A stretch of 64,000 nt of DNA from Plasmopara viticola (lineage: Eukaryota > Oomycota > Peronosporomycetes > Peronosporales > Peronosporaceae). The stretch is from contig MBPM02000011.1 in the NCBI GenBank assembly GCA_001695595.3, positions 992,001-1,056,000 on the forward strand, written 5' to 3'. A model generated the notes under the pieces. The model made no database searches. It saw only the letters and a list, made by a program, of their open reading frames with translations, and was not told the origin of the DNA. The translations under genes and the position numbers were made by a program. Below are positions 23,401 through 34,376 of this stretch, in pieces; the first letter of the stretch is position 1, and each line of letters begins with the position of its first letter.

Positions 23401-25517
23401 GGGAAGCTTAATAACAATAGCCGACAATGCATTATCAGTGGAATCTGATCAGCTTTTGAAGATTATTTGTCCTCCTTCAGTGAACCTTGTCAAAAATTTA
23501 CCGAATTAATGGTTTTGTTAAAAGTGCTATATTGACAAAAGTTTAGCTGGTGGGTATGCTAGAATTCTATTTACAGTCCGTAATCAAAGACCGTTTCTGT
23601 AACATTGTACTAATACGTTTAGTATGCAAGACACCTTAAAATAGTTTTTTTGTTCGCTATTGGACGCTTGAAAGGGGTCGACATCTGACTTCAAAAAATA
23701 GAAGTGGTACCAAGCATCTACGAATAGTGAGTTCAATTGCGGGTTGATTATAGGCAAAAATTGGTCGAAAAGGATTTAATATGACATAGCTCTCAGCGTA
23801 ATTAATAGTTGTTTTGGAAGATAGAATGTAATGTCAAGCAATACGTGTTGGCAAGACCAGTAGCCAGTTTGATGTGCGTAAAAGCTGATCAAAATTGATC
23901 ATTTGGGTCCATTAGTCATTCTACTTTGACCACCAGGGTATGGTCGTTTAAGAACGGATGAATTTTTTTTGTACTGATCTCGTGAAAAGATCAATTTATC
24001 AAGCATTTTTTTGACAGGTCGGTGATCTAATTTGCAAAGACGATAAAAGAGCAGAATTATAGAGCACGATGCAACGTGGCTACTATTTCACGCATAATCG
24101 GTCACAATAGACTTGTGTATTACATAAATTGTGACGATCAACTTACCTAGATGATTATTCGTTCACTATCCTTTAATTTAGTCTGAACCCAAAGAGAGGC
24201 GATCTGACCAATTGTTATTGATAAGAATTTAACATGGCATGTGCCTGTATGTTAAAAAATGGTTTGCGATTAAGCTAATCGAGGCATTGATATCGCCAAC
24301 AATTGCACAATTAATAAGTACAAGCATCAACAGCTTACTCTAGATTATTATTTTATTTGCTATATAGGTAGCTGGTTAAAGTGGCGGAAAGTGATCATAT
24401 TGCTTATACATAAAGCGTAAGCTACGAACAGACCGATTGCTAGATGAAGGTGGGATCACGTCAAGCTGCTTTAACATACATAATATCTGCGGCTATGATT
24501 GCAGAGTTTACGCTCTCAGAGCTGCTCAGTCACTTAGGGCTCCTTGTAGGAGTGTTTAAGATTAAGGTCAAGTCAACGATTGCGTCGGACGATCTGGTGA
24601 AGACGCACTCTGCTGTCGAGGCGGCCACATGTATCTAAGTGAGTCCGATCTAGAACAAGACGAAAAACACAAAATCGTTTACTATCACTTAGAGCCAAAT
24701 CTCGAAAAGGACCCTGTGAAAAGTCAGTGGCGTGCTCAGGTGCGCGACGCACGATCTCAGTAGTGTGTGTGGCCAAGGCTGGGATGCCACGACTTGGGCT
24801 CAAACTTTGTTAAATAGGCTCGTTAGCCTCTAATGTCAAGATTGACGGGTTGAAGTCAATCATGCGACCTAGATTTACTTGATAAGCTTTCTCGCGTATG
24901 CGTAGGATTGACGCGAAGTCTTGCTGACTAGACGGGACCGACCAGCAACTTTTTTTGCGTGCAAAAAAGATGTTTTTTGTTAAACGGCTATTCATTTATT
25001 GGGCTCAAGGATCGATATGTGCAAAATTTATGTGCTTCGCAATCGCAGTAAGGACATAAACTGTATTTCTGTTGAATATATCATTCTACTTAACGCCAAT
25101 GGGTACCGCCAATTGGGCAACAGCAGCCATCATAGTGATATAGCTTTAATTTATTGAAAAATCAGCTTCTGGCAAATATTTAGACTTTATAAAGCGGCCC
25201 GTGACATTCCTCCGATAAGAGATTTAATTTAGAGCAATCACAAGTCAAATACACTATTACAAGATTGTTTGTTAAAAGAGCTGGCTAGCTATGGGATAGC
25301 TCCTTTTGTCTCTCAGTAGATCCGCACGACGAGATCAAGAGAACAAGCGATCCTGATCGATTTCGAATCTCTTGGAAATTATAATGGCCTACGACTTCAC
25401 GTCTGGTTTGAACGGTAGTGTCATTCCAACAAGTCCGCAAAGTCTGGTGCAAACAAATTTTGTAATATGATGGCCGAATTCTAGGACTATGGCACTGCGT
25501 TACAGATATAGCTAAAC
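20481..25517. other. 5-kb repeat desert
   Basis: No supported gene. Short frames overlap on both strands, and AT content rises strongly between about 22900 and 24400. A duplicated T7A7-like motif at 20920-20976 is noted separately. Other parts probably belong to eroded transposons, but I could not place them. Confidence 0.45.
20920..20976. repeat. Short direct repeat with palindromic T/A core
   Basis: The motif TACGCTC followed by a run of T and then a run of A occurs twice about 33 bases apart (20920-20940 and 20953-20975). Each core is self-complementary. It may come from slippage or a small tandem duplication; no function is implied. Confidence 0.5.
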
Positions 25518-25866
25518 ACACCAGGAATTTTTCGGAAAAGGTTGGGGTGACGCCCTCCTTCCAAGCACGGGGGCTAAATGCTCGCGCGCTTCGGGCAGGT
25601 TCTCTCGGGCATCTGCAGGTCTCTAACGAGTCTCACCCTCGACGCGACGGTCTCCAGCACTAGGGCGCCACCTGGGCTCTTACTAAGTCAGAACTACACA
25701 AAATAATGGAAGACCCTCACGGCCTCGATGTTGGCTGCACTGCCCGCCGAATGAGACCCGACGTACGCGGACACCACTCTATGCCGTGGACTAGCCATAG
25801 AGCCTAGCACGTGCATAACTTGGCAACGCGATAACGTAATACAATACAATACAATACACCAGGAAT
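25518..25866 (+). mobile_element. Full-length SINE-like retroposon (327 bp) with 11-bp target-site duplication
   Basis: The body at 25529-25855 ends in a simple (AATAC)n tail and is flanked by direct copies of ACACCAGGAAT at 25518-25528 and 25856-25866. Size, 3' simple-repeat tail and target-site duplication fit a non-autonomous non-LTR retroposon copied by a LINE machinery. The 3' half (from about 25663) is shared with the copy at 59103-59266. This copy has about 34 extra bases between two ATA triplets just before the tail. I could not find convincing tRNA-type A and B boxes, so a 3' fragment of a LINE is an alternative. The family is not one I can name. Confidence 0.8.
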
Positions 25867-25973
25867 ATTAAGCACGAGTAATTAGATGTGGCGACACCGG
25901 AAAATTAAAAAAATTAATCAATGGTGATCCATCGTTATAGAGAGGTTTGTGTTTGCGTCACCCTTCTCTTCTA

Positions 25974-25981
25974 TCACTTTC
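25974..25981 (+). promoter_or_regulatory. Possible oomycete initiator of the transaldolase gene
   Basis: TCACTTTC matches the oomycete initiator core YCANTYY and lies 48 bases upstream of ATG 26029. If transcription starts here, the upstream in-frame ATG at 25921 is outside the mRNA, which supports the shorter protein. The same octamer lies upstream of the FAB1 gene at 52883-52890. Confidence 0.4.
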
Positions 25982-26028
25982 GAATTAGCACCCCCAGTTC
26001 GAGTTTACTACTTGACACTTCACGAAAG

Positions 26029-27033
26029 ATGTCCACTTCACCAGTAAAGAAACTTCGCGAAGCCTCGCAGTTGGACCAGCTTAAGCAATTTACCACGGTG
26101 GTGGCTGACACGGGTGACTTTGGGCAAATTAATAGGTACAAGCCGCAGGATGCCACCACCAATCCCTCGTTGTTGTTCAAAGCTGCCCAAATGGAACAGT
26201 ACTCAGCACTTGTGGATGATGCCGTTGCATACGGCAAGGAATTATCCGGTGATTTGACGGAAAAGGAGCGTTTGGGCTTTGTAATCGACAAGCTGTCAGT
26301 AAATTTTGGCGTAGAGATTCTTAAGATTGTGCCAGGCTACGTATCGACTGAAGTAGACGCCCGTTTAAGTTTTGATACGGAGAGCACAATTGCGCGAGCC
26401 CACCGCATTATTGAGCTCTATGAGAAGGCTGGCATTAAAAAAGATCGAATCCTTATTAAGATTGCTTCGACGTGGGAGGGCATCCAGGCCTGCAAGCATC
26501 TGCAGAAGGAAGGCATTTCCTGCAACATGACACTTCTCTTCGGCTTTGCCCAAGCTGTGGGGTGTGCTGAAGCGGGCGCCACCCTTATCTCACCCTTTGT
26601 GGGCCGTATCCTCGACTGGCACAAGGCCAAATCTGGCAAATCGAGCTACGAGCCACACGAGGATCCCGGCGTCGTGTCCGTGACCAAGATTTACCAGTAC
26701 TACAAGAAGTACAATTACAATACCATTGTTATGGGAGCTAGCTTCCGTAATACCGGTGAGATCACCGAGCTGGCCGGGTGCGACCGCTTGACCATCTCCC
26801 CTGCCCTCTTGGAGGAGCTAAGTAAGTCGACGGGGGCGTTAGCCAAGAAACTTGACCACGAGACAGCTGTTAAGGCCTACTCGGGTGAGAAGCTTTCGTA
26901 TGACGAGAAGAATTTCCGTTTGAGCATGAATGAGGACGCCATGGCCACGGAGAAACTTGCAGAGGGCATTCGCGGTTTCAGCGCGGATATTGTGAAGCTC
27001 GAACAAATTCTGAAGACCAAGCTGAGCGCTTAA
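26029..27033 (+). CDS. TAL: Transaldolase
   Basis: The intronless frame gives 334 aa from ATG 26029. Transaldolase moves a dihydroxyacetone unit between sugar phosphates in the non-oxidative pentose phosphate pathway in the cytosol. The N-terminal [17 protein letters not shown] and DATTNPSLL motifs, the Schiff-base lysine in [12 protein letters not shown], the NMTLLF segment and the [10 protein letters not shown] motif are all present. An in-frame ATG 36 codons upstream (25921) would add a Cys- and hydrophobic-rich extension. I reject it because family members start near [15 protein letters not shown] and an initiator motif lies inside the extension; an organelle-targeted second form cannot be excluded. 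Codon usage is GC-richer than the surroundings, as expected for a highly expressed metabolic gene. Confidence 0.96.
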   Translation: MSTSPVKKLREASQLDQLKQFTTVVADTGDFGQINRYKPQDATTNPSLLFKAAQMEQYSALVDDAVAYGKELSGDLTEKERLGFVIDKLSVNFGVEILKIVPGYVSTEVDARLSFDTESTIARAHRIIELYEKAGIKKDRILIKIASTWEGIQACKHLQKEGISCNMTLLFGFAQAVGCAEAGATLISPFVGRILDWHKAKSGKSSYEPHEDPGVVSVTKIYQYYKKYNYNTIVMGASFRNTGEITELAGCDRLTISPALLEELSKSTGALAKKLDHETAVKAYSGEKLSYDEKNFRLSMNEDAMATEKLAEGIRGFSADIVKLEQILKTKLSA

Positions 27034-27194
27034 GCTTTTTGAGCATGCGCCAGTAAAAAAGGAAATTCTTTTTTTACATGAGTTTTTTTCAAAAGTTACA
27101 ATCTGTCGTACTTGGTCTAAATTACTTAATTAAGTTAGGATTTAAAGGTTTTCAATATCTATATCGGTAGGTATCAGCAAGCGCAACGTAGCAA

Positions 27195-29010
27195 ATGGTC
27201 AACTTTGGTGACGAGTTCCAGTTAAGCCGCTGGTTTAACTGCAGTAACAGCTCGAGCAACAGCGCACACGCTACTGACAGTGAAGATGGTGATGCCGTGG
27301 GCTCGGCCGACGACACTGTGGCGTCGACATCGACTGTGAATGTCGCTGAGTGCTTCATCTGCCACATACCGAACCCTGACTTTATGTCCACAAACACGGC
27401 CAAGAAAGCGCCTCCTGTGCCTGTATGCTCAGTGAGCTGTGAGGCAAAGTATCTAGAAATGAAGGGAATGCGGCCGTCGAGTGACTTGCGTAATGCAGTT
27501 TTAAATCAATGCTTCGTGTGCCAAGCTCCCGATCCTGAGAATTCCGTCAGCACGCGCGGATCTGTCGTTCGCGTGTGCAACAAAGAATGCGAGGATTCTT
27601 TCTTTCGTAGGAAAAAACAGCGTAAGAATACGGGTAGTGATGGTTTTGCGTCATTAAAGCGCTCCAAGGACGATCACGCAGAGCCAGTCAAACGCCACCG
27701 ACGCTCGCTTACACTCTTGAGCGACCAACTGCTCGACAGCTCGGAAGGAAAGAGCTACAAAAGCTGGTGGCTTGGTGCACTCACCTTCTATGACTTTGTG
27801 TATCAGCGCCACGGAATGTGGCACAGCTACTCGATTAGCAACGATTTGCCGCGTGTCGACAAGTGCCTAATTAAGTTCGGTATGTCTCTGGTAGGCGCTT
27901 GTATGGTATTTATTTTCCATTCATCTATTGTTGTTTGTAAATTTTAGCAAGCTGTAACATCTACCGTGAGCTAGATCGCAGCACTGCTTACCTTCGAAAG
28001 TATGTGCTACGCTGGCAGAATTCTCATCAAGGGCGCCTGGGTTTGCGCGAGGTTCTGTGGATGGCAGTGGTATTTAGATTTTGCAACCAATTGGAAACTT
28101 TTTATAAACTCAAGGGGATTCCCAGCTCGGACGATTTTTCTCACTTTAAGAAGCGGTTCGAAACACTTTTTTGATGCTGTACATGTATGTTTCGTCAAAA
28201 TTTGACTTTAAATATGTACCACACAGCCTGCTGATGCTGACAAAGCGCACCGATGACAGTCACCTCTTGGCCGGCGACCGAGACCTTACGGTTACTTCGT
28301 ATCTGGATGCACTGGAGATTTTCCTGAGAAACATTGATGAGATTACAGTGGCGGTGAAGGAATGCACAACTTCCGAGGGCATCTTTGAGACCCTTCGCAA
28401 GTTTCAAGGCAATGTTCTTGGATCATTTACGTGCTGGCAGGTGGTGTGTGATTTAATGGAGCTGCACCTGTTGGCTGAGGACTTTATCACGGACGAATTC
28501 GTTTGGCTTAGTCTTGATGCGAGAAAGAGCCTAATTCAGATTTTTGGCAAAAATCGCGCGCGCTGTTCAGAATACGTTGCACTCGCACAGCTTCTACAAC
28601 AGCGCCAGCTCCAGGGCTTTAAAGCTCTTCAGGTGAACTTTCCGTACTTTATGAATCAAAAGTTGAATCTGAAGAACATTGGACACGCATTGCACAGCTT
28701 TCAAGTATATCGCAACATGAAACTACTAGAGAGTAAGCAAAGTCACAAACAGGAGCCCGGAACGTCGCAGCCTGTGCTGTACAGTTCGCGCACGTACATG
28801 ATGGACTCTGAACATTGTGAGGTCTGCTCATGTCCAGAAAACGAGGATGAGTTGGTCTTGTGCGATATGTGCCAGCGCATGTTTCACAAGTATTGTATCA
28901 ACATGACGGAGCTTCCCCCAGCCTCATGGGTATGCACCGCTTGCAAGAAGCTTCAAAACTATCCTCATGAAGGCATGATGGTGGAGCAAGAAATTATCTC
29001 TATCGACTGA
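27195..29010 (+). CDS. Zinc-finger / HhH base-modification-type helical domain / PHD-finger protein
   Basis: Exon 1 is 27195-27879. A 68-bp intron (GTATGT to TTTTAG) leads to exon 2 from 27948. Exon 3 runs to TGA 29010 and starts at 28227 or 28246 depending on the splice chosen. The protein is about 560 aa. Residues about 55-135 hold two related cysteine modules (CFIC...VCSVSC and CFVC...VCNKEC) resembling FCS/MYM-type zinc fingers. Next comes a helical domain with FYDFVYQRHGMW, NIYRELDRSTAYL, FRFCNQLETF, and near its end FTCWQVVCDLM. This order matches the HhH-glycosylase-like domain described for alpha-glutamyl/putrescinyl-thymine pyrophosphorylases and 5-hmdU DNA kinases. A C-terminal C4HC3 PHD finger (CEVC...LVLCDMC...HKYC...WVCTAC) suggests histone-tail reading. 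A nuclear role in recognising or processing a modified DNA base is inference. Confidence 0.78.
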
Positions 29011-29093
29011 GCTAGATAACCTATGCTTAATAAAAGAAGCTATAAATGAGTTTGCCCCAACAAGATTAAACTACACACTCTCGGCATGACAGC

Positions 29094-29619
29094 TCATTTA
29101 GTTTTTAAATTAGCTGATGCTTTCTTGGTTGCACGTCCTTCATTCTTTCCCTCCCACCGATGCTTCACAACTTGATAGTGCACATCGTTTTTCCAAAGGT
29201 AGTAGAATGCAATCACGTCACCACAAGATTTTCTTCGTATCTGCAACATAGCAACGCTATTAATCAGATTCAATGCACAAGGACTTTCGTCTAATAAGTA
29301 GCTTACCACTTTGGCGATTTGAGAAAAATCCTTTCCATAACATTCAATTGCAACCTCGAATGCTCTTATCTCAAACGGAGTCCACGTATCTATCAGATTA
29401 CAGAAATTTGTTCACATTTTCTGCCCTCAAGAGCCGAGCATGAAGCAATATCTTACCAAGTACAGAAGAAGCGCGCAACGGTGACAACCCTTTTAGCCCT
29501 CGTTGAAAGCAGGGAATTCTTTGCAACCCAAACTCAGATATCTTTTGCCTCTTGCAGTGAGACGCGTAAGTCGGCTGTGGAGCGTACATTGCTCGAGCTG
29601 CATCGAGATAGTCTTGCAT
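29094..29619 (-). CDS. Small SANT-domain protein, downstream copy of a tandem pair
   Basis: Exons on the minus strand are 29619-29457, 29389-29307 and 29240-29094, giving 130 aa; introns are 67 and 66 bp. The SANT domain is split by the second intron: WTPFEIRAFEVAIECYGKDFSQIAK joins to a segment ending DVIAFYYLWKN. The FYYLWK ending is typical of SANT domains in MIER/RCOR/MTA-type corepressors, where it follows an ELM2 domain; no ELM2 is visible here. The N-terminus MQDYLDAARAMYAP and the phrase LSPLRASSVL are shared with the upstream neighbour at 29701-30350. The tail is basic and could contact DNA. A chromatin-complex role is inferred from the domain only. Confidence 0.75.
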
Positions 29620-29700
29620 GTAAGTCTGTCGCTCTAGAAAATTGTACGCACCGACCGTGAGCGCATAAATATATACTACGCTCGCTATATGCTTTCGCCT

Positions 29701-30350
29701 TCAATGATCTAATTTACCAAAAGTAAAGTAGCACGTACTTCGCAGGCGATCCATCAGCTTGAGCATCTCACTTGGAATCTCCGGTTCAGGTTCTGGTAAG
29801 AATTCGTCCGGCAAGTTGCCATTGTTTTGACTTTTTGTACACGGTGCATGTTTTTTCCAGATGTAGTAGAATGCGATAATGTCTTTCAATTTTTTCTTCG
29901 GTAGCTGTATACATCAAAAATAATAAAGATGTAATAAATATAGTGTCCTGAACCAACCGTACCTGTTTGCCAATTGCGTAAAAATCCTTTCCGGAACGTT
30001 CAAAGGCTTCTTCAAAGAGACTGATCTCAAGCCCCGACCAGTCATCTGCACAGTCGGCACAACATATCAAGTAGTTCGCAATCAGAGGATCAAGAAACTT
30101 ACCTAGAATTTGAGGCGCTCTTAGTGGCGACATTAGCGCTGTTAGTGCATCGAATGTGGGTCGACTTTTAAAGCCGTACTATTGAATACAACATCATGGA
30201 TACCGGAATGGTTAGTAGTATTAGGGAGCCAAAGAACAGCAATCGTCTCATACGCACGAAGTTGGGCTTCATCTTTAAAATAGCCGCCGGTCGCTTCATT
30301 TGAAACTGCATATCGTATAGTGCTCGCGCCGCATGTAGATACTGCCGTAT
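29701..30350 (-). CDS. Small SANT-domain protein, upstream copy of a tandem pair (5' end uncertain)
   Basis: Exons on the minus strand are about 30311-30258, 30178-30103, 30045-29963 and 29904-29701 (138 aa from the ATG at 30311). The SANT domain reads DDWSGLEISLFEEAFERSGKDF, then after a 58-bp intron KDIIAFYYIWKK. The 83-nt SANT exon has the same length and phases as in the neighbouring copy. The region equivalent to the neighbour's N-terminus (QYLHAARALYDMQ) is present, but the codon aligned with the neighbour's ATG is ATA (30350-30348), and a stop lies just upstream. Either an unseen upstream exon supplies the start, or translation begins at 30311, or this copy is degrading. The first intron has donor GTGCGT and a clear CTAAC branch point. 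Confidence 0.62.
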
Positions 30351-30741
30351 ATTATGCGCTTTCACTACTTATGGCGCCGCCACAACAGCGTTTGCGTGAG
30401 AACTCGGGTAGTTTTAAATGTATCTTCCCGATTGCACTACCATTTGCATGTACAGCATCGGACACTTCACTTCTCGCCGATTCAATGTAGCTGTTGCCAC
30501 ATTTTTCCCATCCAGATCGTCCGCACTACCAGCATCATCACTACTACCGCTTGTCAATCGCAACTGCACGAGTGCCCATACATCTCAATTAGTGAGGCTC
30601 TGATCTCCCACAGAGCTCAACAATTTTGAATACTTTTGCCACATACTGAGCCTGGTCTCTTATGTACCCTTAGCAAGGCCACGTTGTTGGGCGTTAGCGA
30701 CATGCAGTTCCGTAACTCGTCGTCGTCGCGACGAGACTGCG

Positions 30742-30872
30742 CCATAATCACTAAATTGTGTCAATTCAATATGTACGTATCAGCGCCCTAATTACTAAAT
30801 TGTGTCGATCCAATAAGTACGAATCAGCGCCCTAATTACTAAATTGTACTCTCCCGATAAGTACGAAGTAGA
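30742..30872. repeat. 44-bp tandem repeat, about three diverged copies, upstream of COG1
   Basis: Units begin near 30743, 30787 and 30831 with an exact 44-base period between the first two; the third diverges in its middle. Each contains ACTAAATTGT and a GTACG-containing stretch, and the first two end in TCAGCGCC. The array ends 10 bases before the COG1 start codon at 30883, so it lies in the promoter or 5' leader. Confidence 0.75.
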
Positions 30873-30882
30873 TTTCACTCAC

Positions 30883-33800
30883 ATGACTAGCGACAACAAT
30901 GAAGCCGACTTCCTGCGCCGTCTATCCATCGCGGATGCTAAGGTGCTGCTAGAGAGGACAAAGTGAGCTGGGCTTGTTATTGCTTTCGACCAACCGTATA
31001 GGAAGGCAGTTTTTTTGCAATATGTTTTAACATCTGACGTGTTTTCTGAACAGGAAGGAGAAGGAAAACAAGACTAAGGAAATGCAAAAGATGATTGGTG
31101 TGCGGTATCGCGACCTCATCGAGTCAGCGGACAAAATTGTCAACATGCATTCGGCTGCACTACGTCTTGAAGTGTCGCTTAAAGAGATGCCGAATATGTG
31201 GAAGGTTATGGACTTGGCTCTGACTAAGGCGTTGACTGTAGAAGATCGACCCATCAGTTGCAAGGAAAATAAGACTGTCATTCTTCCGAGACTTGTGAGA
31301 ATGAAGTGTCAGGTGACGCTTTAGTTGCCGATAAGGTGGCTTTTTTGATTGAAGTTCCCGAGAAGATGTGGCAGTTGCTGGATAAAGGAGAATCGCTACA
31401 GGCGCTCGTGCTTTATCAACAAGCGATTGATATTTACGATATAGAGGCCGTTAGGGATATAGAAGGAGAATTGCCTTTTTTGCAGGCACAATGGGCATGT
31501 ATTCAAAGCTTTAAAGCGGTGAGTTATCTACCCTTTAGTTGCTCACGAGTGTGAGAGTGATGACTTAATTAAAAGTTGTTTCAACTGCTGTAATGTAGAG
31601 ATTGTTATCGTGCGCAAAGAGCTACTTAACTTGCCGGGGTAAGGAGAGCCAATTTTATGCCGATAATCTGTGTACATGTGTCGTGCTGAGCGATTCACCT
31701 ATCAATGCCGAGAAGCTATTTGAAATGTATTTAAAGTCTCGTCAAAAGTGGATGACACCTCTACAAAACGGAGATGCTGACGAAAAGATTTTTCTGGAAA
31801 CGTCGGCGAAAAAGATACGCGCGCTGAAGACGATGTTAATATCGATTAGTATGACAATGACTCAGACGGAGGAAATCTTTGGTAGTGGACGCCAACGTGG
31901 CCTGTTGAGAACGATGTCTCAGCTTTCATCAGATTTTAAGGAAGAATTGGAGCAATTTTCTCGCTCGGGGAAACTACTTAATTTGATAAGCGTGTGGTTT
32001 CAGCGGAACCGTCAAAAGGTATCTCAGATAAGTTGATTATGTGTTTATCGTTCGCGACGGCTTACAGCTTCTGCGTTTGCGTGCAGATACTTGAGGTGGC
32101 TTTGCCGATTATTGCCAGTATTAACTCAATTTCACTACTATCGCAAGTACAATTGAAATTAAACACTGTCAACGCTGAATGCCCGAACGTAAGCTTGCGG
32201 AACCAGGTTCTTAGCACAGCACATTACGGTGATAAAATACAAGCAACTGACCATTCCACTTCCGTCTTTTCGGTTCTTTTCGCTGAGGCGTTTCGCAAGC
32301 AAACGCGAAACTTACTCCAGAACTCGTTTATCGAAGCTCTTGAAGCGATTAAGTGCCAAATTCGTGCGAGCTTGGATGAAACAGTTGCAAGCATGTCTCG
32401 AAGTGAGTGTAGGCTTCGAAATGTAAAATTTTACGATTTTTTCGAGAGTATTCACAAAAAGGCAGCTGATCTGGATGCAAGTGAACTTCAAATTGTTTTG
32501 ATCGAAGAATTTCTACGTACCTTTTTTAAACTGGTAATTTTTTTTGAGCAAGAATATCCTCTCGTGGAAAATCAAAAGACCAACGCCGCGACTGGTGCCA
32601 ACATTCAACATCCGAGCGTCTTTTTAAGTATCTCCAACATATTGGCAGGAGTTGTAGCTGGATTTCAGTGCCAGATAAGCAAATTGTTTCCAGGAAGCTC
32701 GAACGACGTGACCATACCTGAAAAAGACCCTTCGCTGTCGGAAGTTGGCTCGGTATTTGACAAGTACTCGCACAATAGTTTCGTGATGAAGGAGCACTTT
32801 GAAGGCTTATTAAAGGTAAATAACTTGGCTGATAATTATTGAGTTAAGGATTGACATTAATGCCGCTGACATTCTGCAGGAAATTCTTGGAGCTAAAAAG
32901 GAGCTAAAATCCTTTATTGATGAAGAACTTAATCGTGTAGACGCAGTGGGATTTTTCTCTCTCTATCTCTATTCTGAGATTAAGCTCTCAGTGTCACATC
33001 CGCAGTTATTTGTCAATGTGCTGCACGGGCTGTCAAAACAATATTGCCAGGCATGGGCCTCCATTCTAGTAAAACAAAAAGTTGAACCCTTGAGGGAATT
33101 AGTGCTCATGGAGCAGTATAGTTTGACCAATGAGGTACGTACAATTTGTCTATTTAAAAGTGTACGAAACAAACAAAAGAATTGATTCGATCTTTCAGGA
33201 ATGGATTGCTACTCACGAAGGCTGGATAGAGCAGGTAATAGCCAATGAAATTGTTGATGAAGACACGGAGGACTCTTCTTCGGAAGTTGATTTGACTTCT
33301 TGTGACGAAAAAGTTTGGCTACCGTGGTGCGAAACACCCACAGTATCCAGTTTTCTTTTTTCTTGCTGTTACAGCTTAGACGATGCGTACCACATGGTTC
33401 AAAATTGTGCGGAAGCTAACAGGGAACACATTAATTTAATGCAGCGCAACATTCGTGAAGTCCTCGTCGAGCAAGTGACAATTGATAGCGTTGCCGTGTA
33501 TGACGCTGCTGTATCACTTCTCGTCACGGCCAGGGCTACTCAAAACACTTCGGTATTAAATTTCGGTGAGTGCTGCATTCAGCAGTTTCTTTTTGACATG
33601 TACTTCGTTCGCGCAACATTGGGATTTTCCGACTTTATTCGCTTTGGTTGGGGTGATGAGCTAAATTCGGAAGACTGTTCTCCTGCCTTAATGAAGTTGA
33701 CAGCTTTGTTTGAACGTATGCGAGAGTTTATCGACCCAGTGGACTGGGAAATTTATGGACCGCAGCTAATCGAAAATGTGGTGCTTCAATTTCGAAAGAG

Positions 33801-34300
33801 TCGTTTGCTGTTTTCGTCGTTGTCTGAATCAAACGACATAAACAAAATTAGTAAGTTACGCCTCGTGTGGAACGAAAGTACGTGATATTCATCGTGATGC
33901 TAACAAACTGATCATTTTTTTCGTCAGATGGAAAAGAAATTGTGATTGGAGCACAAGATACCCGACCACTGGCGCGAATTGCGGAACCTGTTGCCCGATT
34001 TTCGTTGCTTCCCGTTCCTTCGAGTCGCCGAAGGTTCCACCGTGCGGTGTCATCGACGTCATGTTCAAGCGACAATGATTCTACAGACAAAAGATCAGAG
34101 AATCTAGCTTTTCGCTCTTCCACGAGCGCATAGAAGCCGACAAATCGTCTCAGTCGTCGGCCACGAAGCTGCAAAATTTGCTATCGTCGTCGGCAAGCTC
34201 AAATCTCTTTTCCGCAGCGACTTCAGGCACTAACTTGCTTTCTTCCGCTGCAAAGGGTATCGGATATATCTCGTCTGCAACGACGAATAGATATCTTTGA
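30883..34300 (+). CDS. COG1: Conserved oligomeric Golgi complex subunit 1
   Basis: COG1 belongs to lobe A of the COG tether, which captures retrograde vesicles at the Golgi. My exons are 30883-30962, 31054-31237, 31291-31518, 31599-32018, 32087-32815, 32880-33134, 33199-33850 and 33928-34300, about 973 aa, near the usual length of about 980. The N-terminal VGERYRDLIEAAD-type signature appears as IGVRYRDLIESADKIVNMH, followed by the VPEKMWQLLDKGE and FLQAQW segments. The exon 2/3 boundary (31238-31290) is uncertain. In the last exon the frame reaches TAG at 34131, but one extra T in the run 34109-34112 opens a further 55 codons to TGA 34300, and I prefer that reading. The stop is 76 bp from that of the convergent ligase-like gene. 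Confidence 0.82.
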
Positions 34301-34376
34301 TAACACGTAAGTAATGACTGAAGATGGTAAATAAACTATTTCATTAATCTCGATCCTGACATTTTGCAGATCAAGT

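Noticed and set aside
25921..26028. 36-codon N-terminal extension of transaldolase from ATG 25921
   Set aside because: It does not resemble any transaldolase N-terminus, and a likely transcription initiator at 25974 lies inside it. ATG 26029 gives the usual length.
30168..30257. Hydrophobic C-terminus of the frame 30365-30168 as a membrane protein
   Set aside because: The hydrophobic stretch is the translation of an intron with a CTAAC branch point; splicing joins the frame to the SANT exons.
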